A stretch of 64,000 bases of DNA from Luscinia megarhynchos (lineage: Eukaryota > Chordata > Aves > Passeriformes > Turdidae), in NCBI GenBank assembly GCA_034336665.1, contig CM067570.1:17298502-17362501 (forward strand), written 5' to 3'. Shown in pieces: positions 12,701-24,427 of the stretch (position 1 is the stretch's first letter; each line of letters begins with the position of its first letter). Below the pieces are notes generated by a model. The model worked only from the letters and a program-made list of their open reading frames with translations. It searched no databases and was not told the origin of the DNA. The translations under genes and the position numbers were made by a program.

Positions 12701-14085
12701 GTCAAAGAATTATTGAAATAGAAGCAAACTTTTACATGAAATACCAGCCATATAGCTATTATACAATATTATGAGGGTATCAGTAATCACATATTTTACA
12801 GGATGATTCTGGAAAATTCTAGCCTGTAATAAAATCCAAAACTGTCAAAGATACAAAGGAACTTTTGACTGGGTAAGCCAATTCAAATAGCAACAAGGCA
12901 TGTAATGTTCTGCTCGCTTAAATTTTATTTTTCTTAGCTAGAAACTTCAGTTTTTCACAAATGGCATTAAAACTTTCATTCTCTCACCAAAAAGGAAGTT
13001 TGTCTACCACACAAATTTTTCCATTATCTTGGCTTTTATTTCAGAGGATTAAAAAGCAACGCAGAAGATCAGCAACGATAGCCTTGTTCTCTTCAACCTT
13101 AGTGAATCAAGTTCACTGGAGGTGAAGCAGTGGAATTATCAGTACAAGTGGCTGTGTCATCAAAGCTTTCTGAGAGGTAGTGTATGGAAATGCCTAAACA
13201 AACAGAAGCGTAAAAGCTGTCTGTATATGAAAGGGCTCTCCCAAGGCTTTTCATTAAAACAATTCCAATTGCAGTTTCACGATGCAGCATTATATTATGT
13301 GAGAAATATAAAATCTTGACATTTTTCTAAATGTGAATGGGTTAAAGAACCTCTCCACGCTACAGTGAGCCTGAGAATTTCCAGCAGCTGATGAAGACCA
13401 GTTGACCACCTGATACTTTTTCAGCAGGGTGATAAAATTAAAGGATTGCTTTGGTTTGCTTGAAGGATTACTTTCTATAGTTAATTGTTTAAAGTGCACA
13501 GTCTTACGAAAGGGAAAAATATCAAGAAGGTTAATGTAGAGTGAGCTAATTGCCAGCTGATTACATTGTGCAAAGCAAGAGATATTACCTGTGCTTCATA
13601 CCATCACAAGGACTAGCCTATTCTACCCTGCTGCTGCAGCAAACAAGCTGATTTGCTAACAAAGTGGTCAGCTCAGGCACTTGCACAGCATCTCCGTAGG
13701 TCCACAGGCGACTGCTTCACATGCAGAGAATCTCAAGCTCCATTTTCCAATCTGATTACACGGCTCCTTATTCCAGCAGCCTTAAACCTTCATGGCAGTT
13801 TACCAACATTTTCATCACTTTTTCTTTTACAAATCAAAAGAACTGATAAGCTCTCAGGTACCCGGGATTTCATAGTCGATGGCTGGCAGGCAGCCAGCTT
13901 CCCTCACAGCACAACTGTTCTGTGCCACAATGCAAAAAGCACGCTGAATTTAACAGATAGCACAAAACTATTAGAATTTTGCAGTACGTACAAGCAGGCA
14001 GCATGTTTCTGTCTCTGCAGATGTTAACAGTTCTGTTCAGTCACATTTATAACATGCCTAGACCCAAAGAGAGGTGTTTAAAAGG

Positions 14086-14118
<33 letters not shown>

Positions 14119-15087
14119 AAAAACCAGAACAAATGAAGACATAGCACTGTCACTAAGTCAATCGCACTACAAAGTGTGCACCCAAGTTACTTCATTGCAG
14201 TGCTTCCAAATCACCAGGAATTAGAGACAGTGCTAAAAACATCTGATAAAAAATTAAGAAAAAGGTAGAACAAATCTTTACATCAAATGAAAGTGTTTGA
14301 TAAACTGAAACATTATTTTAACAGTAAACAAATGCAAAAAAGAGACACTATTGTGTATTTTTGGCATGGGAAATAAAGCATTAAAATAGCCACAAGGCAT
14401 ACCTGGGTTTACTTATTCTGTGGTTCAAAAACACCACTTGAATGAAGAAGGAACAAAAATGTGATTCATATTGGTAAATGCAAAGCATCTTTATAAAATG
14501 CTTACTCTGAGGTATATCATGTCATGTCTAAAAATCTCAGGTAGATAGGAAAAAATACAAACATATACATGTGAATTTATATCTATATAAAGAGAAAAAC
14601 AATGCAGAGTGACAATTAGAGGAAAAGATCATCTTACAAATCTTAAGGATTGAACAAAAAGAAATGCAACAAAAATAGCAACAGAGAAGGAAACTTCCTT
14701 ATGTTAGGTTAAAGAAAAAAAAACATTAATATTCAACCATCAGGATTTACTTATTGCTACCAAGACTTGCTTTCCCATTCAAAAAAATTGACTATCCACG
14801 TACTATTTGCATAATGTCCAAAACAGTCTATATGGAACTAACATAACACAAAGTTAATAGCGTAGAAAACAATTCTCCCATGTCCCCCCAAGCAAAACAT
14901 TTTTTTTTTTTAATTGAGTGGATCAAACTGAAATCTGAAGAAATACAACCCATTAAGTATTCTTAAAAGAAGAAACACAATTTTTCATATCATCACTTTT
15001 ATCGTAAGGGAATGGGGGTGGAAATGTGGAGAGTAAGACAGTAAGTTATGGAAGAAAGGGGGGAAAAAAAAAGTACAACTAAGCTGG
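9713..15087. other. AT-rich non-coding stretch
   Basis: No supported gene in 5.4 kb. A stretch at 13,548-13,564 combines a TAATTG core, CAGCTG E-box and ATTA and may be regulatory. The 13.62-14.03 kb interval is slightly GC-richer, with a 124-codon plus frame that has no recognisable family. A 31-A run lies at 14,086-14,116. The rest shows nothing identifiable. Confidence 0.55.
14086..14116 (+). repeat. Poly(A) tract, 31 A
   Basis: Uninterrupted A homopolymer. No retroposed body was recognised upstream of it, so it is called a simple repeat and not a retrogene tail. Confidence 0.9.
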
Positions 15088-15104
15088 TGCAATGGCTCAG
15101 TACT

Positions 15105-15360
15105 GCAGATCACCAGTGCATTGACCCTGTGTATCTCTGAGTCATTAGCCGGAATCCCAGCTCTGCCTGCAGGAGCAGGATTTGAACCCGCACACCGGCG
15201 CGGCGCAGGCGGAGGGAGGGCAGCGCGCCGAGCGCCGCGCGCACGGGCAGCGGCCGCGCTGCTGACTCAGGAGCCGCGCTGGCGGCCCGCGCCTCTCCCG
15301 CCGCCCCTGCGCCCCGCGGCTCCAGGCGCTGCTGCTGCCGGGTGCACGCAAAATTCTGGG
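15105..15360. promoter_or_regulatory. Small isolated CpG island with AP-1/MARE-like sites
   Basis: In an otherwise AT-rich region, about 170 bp (15,185-15,355) is very GC- and CpG-rich, with many GCGC and CCGC words. A MARE-like TGCTGACTCAG lies at 15,260-15,270 inside it, and an AP-1 core TGAGTCAT lies at 15,138-15,145 on its left edge. No TATA box or coding frame is convincing; open frames on both strands simply reflect GC content. The likely role is an alternative promoter or enhancer inside a long intron. Which strand it serves is unknown. Confidence 0.55.
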
Positions 15361-15390
15361 GGAAATTATCCACATCTCCTTACTTGCCCC

Positions 15391-15408
15391 TGTGCGCGCA
15401 CACGTGTA
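15391..15408. other. Alternating purine-pyrimidine tract (Z-DNA prone)
   Basis: Eighteen bases strictly alternate pyrimidine and purine. They include the perfect 12-bp palindrome TGTGCGCGCACA and an overlapping CACGTG E-box. The tract lies about 35 bp to the right of the small CpG island. Confidence 0.7.
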
Positions 15409-15410
15409 TT

Positions 15411-18400
15411 TCTATATACGCATCTCTGCGTGCAGCTATACTAATGTTTACGTGTATTTATGGAGACACACTGAAACGGGCTAAACTGGCTGCTCTGCAG
15501 CCATACGTAGTGCTCAGCGCTGCCAAAGTATCCCTACACCAATTTTTCTCCTTCAAATAGCCACAATGTACGTATTTATGCACACACAGAAGCTACATAT
15601 GTGTATCCTACACACACTCCAATCACATACATGTAACACCGACTGTAATTAGCCTCACCTTTAAAATAACATTCTCTGATTTACACAGAAATTTCCTCTC
15701 TGATAAAACACAAACCACATTTTAACCAGCTTCTAATACCAACACATTATTCCCATGAATGATTCCTAGTAAACTGTTTATTACAACTGTAAGGTTTGAG
15801 AGGGATTTCTGCTTGCAGATGCAGGTTGTGGGGCTGTCTTTTTTTCTCCCACCCACCACCCCCCCTTCTTTTTTTCCCTTCTGATTTATTGGATGGTGAG
15901 CAAACCCACTTAAACTATAGTTGTCCATATGAATCACTAATTTTCATGTTTCTAATTAAAATGTAAACAGTGTAATGAAGACATCAAGTTTTTAGGCAAA
16001 TGTCTCTTCCAGTGCCACTTGGGGTATGGTAATTACTGAAGCAGATCTATGGATGCTCCCGAATCCTCTACAAGTCCAGATTAAAAGCATTACTGCTAAA
16101 CCTTGCTTTTTACACCAGGGAATTGTGTTCTCTAACCTATTCCCAGTTTGCTTACAGATGCATATCTGTACAAGCCTTTATAACTAGTCATTAAAAAATA
16201 AATAAATAAAAATAGAAGTTTATCACGTAAATGGAACACTTTGTGGGGGGAAAATTGTGATTTCATTTAAAATAAAATTTCATTTCACTTCTCACACTAC
16301 ACATAACTAGCATAGTAAAAGCTGTGCTGAAAACTTACCATCTTAGCGCTTCCTTCAGAAAAAGAAAAATAGATTAGGCATTACTAAAAGAATTTTTAAA
16401 AGAAGTAAAATTATATTTCGAGCTTGTATTAAAATTCCTATTGTCCCAAAATGCTTGTTTCACAGTCAATTAATTTAAGAACATATTATTCAGGAAAACA
16501 TTAATAAAAAAGAAATCTATTCACTGAGAAAAAATGTAAATGGCCATTGCAAATACAAAATGCTTGATGTGCAACTGAAAATCTTTTGTCATATTTATTC
16601 CAGCCTTTATGTCTATATCTGAAATTTGTCAGATTTTATCCTAAAGCAAATGACCTCTCCTACATTTACCGAAGGAATACAAGTCCTCTCCTGCTTACAA
16701 TTGTTAATTGAGCCTGTCTGCTACAGCTTCTCTTGCCTTTCTAAATAAGCCAGGATACTTGTTTTACATATTTACTGCCAAGCACTTGAACAGTCCTCTA
16801 TTTTATTATAATACTGGGTTTCCCCCCCGCCCCAACTCCTTCTGGAAGATGGCTTTTTGTTGTTTTTTTGTGGTTTTTTTTTTTTTAATGCACAGCAAAT
16901 AGTTAAAGCTGCAATCCAATAAAGCATCTAAAATGTCTAGTACAAGAAGAGGTTTTTTCCCCCTCCCTTCATGGACTCAAGTCCATATTCTGAGTGGTAT
17001 AGCCAATTTTCATATTATTTTTACATAAATGCTAGACAAGCATGTCTGCATTGCTAACCTGAAGATGAGAGTGCACAGAATGTACGTGTGCATATGTGCA
17101 TGTGCATAAACATTTTAGTGGGTTGTCCACCATTTCAGTTCTATTTTACTAGTAAAGTACTGTATACAAATATATGAATAGTTCTCAGTAGGAAAAAATA
17201 CATATAGGATTTCAGATTACATCAAATCATAAAGCGTCTTGTCTCTCAAATCATAAATGCCTTAGCAGAATAAAACAAAACAATGCTCTATTTAGGCATT
17301 TCCTTTAAATGTATTGTTCCAGCAAAACCAGATTTAATTAGAGAAACAGCATTTTAAAGGCTACTGCTTTATAACACAGTACTCTTGAAAATGATGGGGG
17401 GTTGAAAGTGAAAACACTACTCTCATTTAGCCCTGTGGTTTAAACAAAAAAAAAAAAAAAAAAGAAAAAAGAAAAGATTACACTTTAACATTTTTTTTTA
17501 TTCTGGATTGAGACAATAGAGAAATCTTATGTCTTCACTACAGTTCCAAGGCCATACTAATCAGGTGTAATTTTTAATAAACACTGACTGTTTGGTGCTC
17601 ATTCGAGGTATTTCATTAGGAGGTTATTCATTTAAAATAAATGTTTCAACCATATCAAGCTGTAACCTTTCTTGAAATGTAAATGAATGGTTTAAATGAG
17701 AAGATTAATAAAGAAGGGATGTTCCAATTCCAAGCATGGCATGCTATGTATTTTTAAATTTGTCTATGCCAGATGCTGTCAGTCAGAACAAAAAACTGTC
17801 CAAGCAGACAATCTGTGCGTCTGAATGTTGATCATGTTGGAAAGTAAAGGGGGAGGGGGGAGAGAGTGTGTCAAGGATTCATGGTCCTTCATCTTTGCAG
17901 TAGAGCAAACACGTCTCTCAGTATAACGACAGACAGCTGCTTCCACTTTCTAATGTGCCCTAACTTAGATCACTGAAAGAATTGTCAGCACTCAGAGAAA
18001 CACACAAAGATAACACAGCCAGCTGCCATGAAGGGGGAAACAGCACAGCTCAGAAGAAATGGGATTTGTTCCATTTGCATGATGCTGGCTCCCTTGGGCC
18101 CCTTTCTTTCAAATCCAAAGCACAAAAGACAACACTTAACATATTTGCTTAAAGATGACAACCTCATGTTGATTTCATTTGGATGTAACAGTGTCAGGAT
18201 TACAGATATAAGAATATATTATATCTGTAACGGAGACTGACAAATGTATCCATCAGTGAAACTGTCTGATTCATCTGCTTATACAGCCATTTTACCATCC
18301 CAAGGGTGCCATCTAAGTAGTAACTTTAGAAGACTGAAGGTCTAATTTTATTACACCACATTTCAACCTACTAAACAATATTATTTCTAAAATAGATCAT

Positions 18401-21400
18401 TTTTATTGGAAGTCTCCCTGATGAAAAATCCAGTAGACACCAGAGAATTTATGAACTGTATGGGTCCTTTGAACTCAATATACTGCCCATTTTTAGCAAC
18501 TTTTTTTACACACAATCAAAACCTAAACTCAAATTACTGAAATTAAGCTAAAAACACAGATAATAAAGGTGCCTATTTTAATATTATATTATAGCCTGTC
18601 ATTATTTGAATGTCTGCTGATAGGCAGTCCATCACCTTTTAGAGTGCTTCTTGTTACAGTTCTGTATCAATAAAAGTTTCTCCAATAGAAAACCTATGAT
18701 TAATAATTTTTCTTCAACATACTTTGACCAGCTACATAACCTAATTTTTGGTTGAGGTTTTCACTGGGCATCCAAAAGCCATGTGGAAATGACTGAAAGC
18801 CAAACACGTTCCTCGTCATATTGCGCTCAGCTGCAGAAACAGAAAACCAAACTAAAGGGTACAGATTTGCAAGACCGCAAGCAGTTTTATGGACTAGCTT
18901 CTTTTTTAATCACATGAAACAATTAGGCCGTGGTCAGACTCCCTTTAGTTTCAAATGCACTACACCGAGCTGTCTGATGGCACAAGTATCCTCCCATCAT
19001 CCCAACGCCACCAAATGCTGCACTCTGCATAATGCCCCCCACGTTAACTGCTTTGTCCAGAGGAACTCGAAACTGCTTGTTGCTATCTGCTGCCACCAAG
19101 AACTGCACTGTAATTCACTAGATTGAAGTTGTTTTGTAAAATGGAGTTAACTGCTGTACATGGAATTTCAGCACAGCAGATGGTTACCAATCATTATTTT
19201 CAATTTATTTAGTTCCAAGCAATGGGGCTGTTTGGGAGGAGCAGTAAGCAGGATACGAATGGAGAGAGCAGTGAGGTTAGATGCACTGGCTTGCAATGCA
19301 AGTCATGCTAGATGGCATAGCATTAAAAGGAGGGGGGAAAAGTCTCCTCAGAACTGCAGCAAAGCTAAACAAAAAAAATTAAAAACAGGAATAGATAAAA
19401 ACAGATTTTATATACAACTACAGACTAAAAAATTAAGAACACAGCATTTGAAAGGGGCCAATCTACCATTCTCTGTTCAAGAGTTACCTTATATTTTAAA
19501 TATTGGAAATGGACTTGAAAGTTACCAAAGGTAAATTGTCTCTATTCACATTTTGCCATCATTCAAATTTGAATCATGTTCTACTATAAGTGGTTCAGTT
19601 GTTGAACTGGAAATGGAAAAGGACCCATTTATGGACAAGTGCACATGACCAGAAATTAAGCTGTAAATATCTGGGCTGGGCATTATTGTAGTCAAGAAAC
19701 ATCTGGGGCTGAAGCTGAGGCTAGGCCCCACTCCTTCTCTGTTCATGTAATTGCTTAGATGATTTATATCTTAGTGTCTATTAAAATGATTTAAAGAGAG
19801 ATTTGGAGCCTGAATTTTAAAATCAAGGTGGCTTTGCTCATGCTTTCATTTGTTCAAGAGTGAAAAAAATCCTTTGCTATACCTCTCCCTGTCCTATGTT
19901 TAAGGGGTACAATGTTCCACCACAAGGACAAAATTCACATTTTTCTAAATTCAGACAAAAGACATGACACACACACACTTCCAGCAACCAAAGTCAGTGA
20001 CCTGTCATTCAGCTTACACTGGACTTGCTTGGTGCATTAATATTCCCCATGAAAATTGCCTTTGAATTATTTTCCCAATGTAACTTTGTTTTTTCTTTTT
20101 AAATCCTATAAACAGTATCAATATATTCACATCGTATTTGTTTGTTCCTGCTATTTTGAACCATCCAAGAGTCAGCTCTGCCTGACACCACGATGCCACA
20201 GGTGATGACAGCAGAGGCTCTCTATCAGGCACCCCACTGGCACCCAGGCACTGTGTCCCTTAAGGGAACATTTCTGGCTCTGGGACTTGCTTGCTTCATA
20301 CACACCACCCGCCCCCCCCGCTAACTTCAATACAGACTGATTTTGTTTTGGCTTTTAGAACAAGCTGTAAAAGCCATGAATTTGACAGGGTGGAAGAGAA
20401 AGGCCAAGAATATTTGGATTTGGAAGACAAAAGTAAGGGATATACTTAAACCATACCAATCCTCTACCAGCAGTTAGCAAAAAAAGAATGCTCCCTCTCA
20501 GGCAGGACAGCAGGGCTAGTGCCTGACTGCAAACAACTATATCATCAAAAAAACTTGGTTATTTAAGACTGAACAGATACCCTAGCTATATTTCCAACCC
20601 ATTTCCATGACAGCAGAAGCTTATTCTAAGAGTAAGCCTAACCCTCAGAGATCAGGTTAGTAAAGGAGTTGACCATGATGCCCTCCAAGTGTTACACCTC
20701 CTTTTTTCATTGAGGTTTCAGTAGGTTGGGCAGTTTTACTACAGAGCTCCACCCCACAGCATGGAATGATCAACCAAGTTTGCAAACCTAGGTGTGTGCC
20801 AAGGTTGAAGTGACACACTAGTGACTGTCTGAGCCCCCTGGGAAAAAGAGGATTTGATGAATCACAAAGCCATGTCACAGTTATTTCTCCAGTAAGTTAA
20901 CTGTCTGTTGGTCACAGGTGATGAAGACATAAAAGTTTGATGTAGCCCTTCCACAGATTGTATTATGTCTTGGAAATTTTTCCCCTGCATCTCCATAAAC
21001 TGTCATTATTCTTAGACTAACAAAAACTCTTTTACATTTTGAAGGACTGAAAAACTTTTCAAATGGGATTGATGCAACATGGGAACATACTACCTAAATA
21101 TTCTACACTGTTCACATGTTCTTTTCAAGCTTCCCCAATAAAATTTGGTCTAGTAGCACCCATAAAGCAGATGCCATACACTTCATAAACCAAACAACTT
21201 TTATTTGAATTATTTTTGAAGAAAAGATAAGGAAATGGGAACTGAGCATAGCAAGGTAACCTACAAACTAAACAAGACCATAACCCTCCTCCTTTTTTAT
21301 GTTGCACCGAAACGTTGAAACCCAACGATGATGTAAAGCATTATTGCTCATCATTAAATATGTAGCTAAAATGCTGTATTCATGCAATTTCTCAAGCAGA

Positions 21401-22331
21401 AATTGCCCAGCTTATACCATTACTAAGAATAGTTGTCTATGTGGTTAATGCCACTACGCAACAAATTTTTCTTCAATAGGCATTTCTCCCCAAACATAAA
21501 ATCTTAGAACAAAACTGATTGGGCCATGTCTTTATTCCTGGTGTCAAATCCAGGAATACTTGCTTTTTTTGTTCTACATAAGGAGATCTTAGGAAAATTC
21601 AAAAGCAGACCATCAAATTAATTTGAATTATTGAAAACCTGATTGCTAATAGTGACACACTAAAGTAAAGAATCACACTGAATTGAAGAACAAATATGAC
21701 TTCACATAAATATCAACATTAGTAACATTAATCTATAGGAGAATAAAAAACTGTAAAATGGCATCTCACAAAAGAAAGGGTTGAGCAGTTGAACCTACGC
21801 AACTGCAGTAGCATTAACTGAGTTTAACTCCACCAGGATTATTTATTACTTTAGTACATAAGAAATTTTAGTACTTAATTGTGGAAGTCTCAAATGCTTT
21901 GCACTGGGTTCTGTAGTCTTTACTACAGCAAAGAGCAGTGCATGCCTAATGAACTCTTTCTACCAGGTGAAGAAATATTTGCGAGTCAGCAATGTAATGG
22001 ATTTGAGTCTACTTACATAAAGATCACCACTTGGGGGGAAAAAAAAAGCAAATACGGAAACATTCCCCAGATTAAACAAGGAAAAAGAAAATAAAAGAAA
22101 ATCACTGTAGCACAACTCCAGGAATAATGAGGAATACAGACTTTTTAACGCAACACAAGCGGAATTCTGGCTGTAGGTGCCAGCAGTAAAACTTTGTGCA
22201 GATGATTGTGAGGGTGAGGGTCTGGCAGAGGAGATTACTGCTGTGCCCTCTAGAGGCTGGATGTCTAGCCAAGGAACTGTTTAGCAGTAACCAAAATACA
22301 GTGGAAGTGACCAGCACTAAATGTGTAAGTA
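15411..22331. other. AT-rich non-coding stretch
   Basis: No gene is supported. Simple tracts include C-rich pyrimidine at 15,846-15,872 and an A18 run at 17,446-17,463. A perfect 11-bp-stem hairpin sits at 18,200-18,230. The block about 17,530-17,670 has the complex texture of conserved non-coding DNA, but that cannot be verified here. Short frames at 18.8-19.5 kb have no family resemblance. Confidence 0.55.
18200..18230. repeat. Perfect hairpin, 11-bp stem
   Basis: Arm TTACAGATATA (18,200-18,210) is perfectly complementary to TATATCTGTAA (18,220-18,230) across a 9-base A/T loop. No RNA gene family is recognised around it. Confidence 0.75.
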
Positions 22332-22458
22332 CAGCCTCTTGGTCTTTACCCTGCCACTGTGAAACTCTTTTGTATTTGGAATGCAGTAAACAGAAAAATA
22401 GTGAGCATCTAAATCACAGAAAACTGCTATACTGTACGGTTTTACTGACATCTCTACC
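22332..22458 (+). repeat. Inverted-pair repeat, copy 1
   Basis: This 127-bp segment, from CAGCCTCTTGG to ACATCTCTACC, matches the reverse complement of 24,302-24,427 with about 11 differences including one single-base gap, so roughly 90% identity. Sequence outside these limits does not match. It overlaps a plus-strand open frame (22,196-22,534) whose middle translates alike in both copies, which reflects the shared DNA and is not by itself evidence of coding. Family unknown; it could be an avian transposon fragment. Confidence 0.85.
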
Positions 22459-24301
22459 ATATCTTATGTACTCTAATACATCGCAAGCATTAATACAGCA
22501 AACCAAACCTCTAAAGGATTCCTGTCAAGTATAAATACATGCATAAACACAAGATATAATTGAAAAAGTCTTTGCTTAATGAGCTCATGGGTGCTTTGGC
22601 ACGGTGCATAAAATGTAGATTTAAATTTTAAGATGATACATCAATTCCCTTAGTTAAACTACGGAATCAACATAAGAAAATAAAATCTATTCAACATCAG
22701 TTCAGTAAGTTATTCTTACTCTAACATAGAGACACACCCCACAAATAACAACAATTATTTTTTTTATTACCCACCAGAGTACTCATGAAGTGTGGATATT
22801 TTTAAAGGCAAAAACATCTCAGGGTAAAACTAGGGTCAAATTTTGCATTGGCAGGAAGTTAAAAGCTCTAATATACCTAGTCAATCATACACTAGTTGAA
22901 ACACAGTCCACAGAGCACTTAATAGCTCAGCCCAACAAACATATCACCGAGTGGAATTTGGTGAACAAATGCAAATAGATAGATTTTTTTTTTTTCTTTA
23001 AACCATACATGACTTTTATCCTTATTATCTTACTACTCACAGCAAGTAAGTCTTATTACAGCTAACTAGGAACTTTCTTGCCTGAAATCCAGCATTGAAC
23101 TACCCATACTATTTCAGAAACCATACACTAGTAAATTATATTACAACATAACAGCAATCCCTCCTGAAAATCGTTATCCTATAAGAAACATGCATATACA
23201 AGGTTTCACTTCCTTCAGTGCCTTCTTACCACATAATGACACATTTATAGCTATGCAGTCAGTTTTTTACTTTAAGAATTTAGAAAACATCCCAATTCAA
23301 TACCGGGGTTTTTTTTCTGTTTGATATAATAAAAAAGAAACACCAGAAGCAAAATAGTTATTTCTCCTCTAAAAGCATAGTTAAATGATAAGTTAGTATC
23401 TTTCATGAAAACTTCATTATTGCAACAACACAACTACACCCTATTCATATTTCATTTTCTTGTAGAAATTACATTATACAGTGTGGCATGTAATCAGTTC
23501 TGAGCGGGGGTAGGAGAGAACCAGTCGTTAACTACGACTAAAATGACCAGTTTTCCAGTGCAGTTGTCTTCTAATTAAATTAAGTGTGAGGCACGGTCAT
23601 TGAGATGTGCTATAATGACTTGCTTGAAAGTATTTTTCCCTTTTGCTTTTTTTTTTTCCCCCCTCCTTTGCTTATCAGAATACCTTACACCTTTCAAAAC
23701 TAGAACAGCGTAGTGGCAGGGTAAAAGGAAAAAAAATGCTTTTGGCAGATGCTATGCCAAGGCATGTATTACTCACCATACTTCCACCCACAGTCAGGAA
23801 TACAGCTCATCTATTTCTTAGCCCTTTCCACTAACTCAAACACTCAGTACTGCACCTCAATTGCTTTTTCAAAAAGACAAGCTTCTTAATGACAAAGTAG
23901 GCTGCCATTTTATTAGCAGCAAAATAAATACAGCTGTAGTGCTCCACGCTGTATCAAGCTAAGTGATGCCTGTATTTACTCTCAGCTGTCGGGGATTATA
24001 CCCAAACCCAACTCTGCTCCAGAACAGCTCCCAGCTGAGCATCTGACAATGCCAGTACTGTACTCAGGAGATGAGATCCAGAGAGCCAGGCACCTCAGAA
24101 GCATGTAAAGTGGGCACAAGTTTCTCCTCACTTTATGGTCAGTATTTTCTGCAAGATCTGACTTAGAAAAGAAATAACTTATTATATCAGGGACTTTTAT
24201 CTTTACAATAAATCACTACAGGTCACCTGGTAGAGGACACAACAGATATTAAAGTGATTATAGCCTTGATGTTAGTCAGAAGATAGAATTACGTATGTGT
24301 C
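22459..24301. other. Spacer between the inverted copies
   Basis: 1,843 bp of AT-rich sequence separating the inverted pair; it would form the loop if both arms were transcribed together. No gene seen. A polypyrimidine run (T then C) lies at about 23,643-23,669. Confidence 0.6.
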
Positions 24302-24427
24302 GGTAGAGATGTCAGTAAAACCATGCAGAATGGCAGTTTCCTGTCTTTTAGAAGCTCACTATTTTTCTGTTTACTACATTTCAAATACAAAAGAGTTTCA
24401 CAGTGGCAGGGTAAGACCAAGAGGCTG
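24302..24427 (-). repeat. Inverted-pair repeat, copy 2
   Basis: A 126-bp minus-strand copy of the segment at 22,332-22,458. The match begins and ends at the same points on both copies. One base is missing relative to copy 1, in the CTTTACCC/CTTACCC stretch. The flanks differ completely, so this is either a mobile element inserted twice in opposite orientation or an inverted local duplication. Confidence 0.85.

Noticed and set aside
14041..14116. Poly(A) tract as a retrogene tail
   Set aside because: No processed gene body or matching target duplication was recognised upstream.
15170..15200. GGATTTGAACCC resembling a tRNA T-arm / B box
   Set aside because: No acceptor stem, D-arm or anticodon arm can be fitted around it.
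15110..15444. Frames of 76-107 codons in the 15.2-kb CpG patch
   Set aside because: Both strands are open at once, there is no splice support and no family; composition effect.
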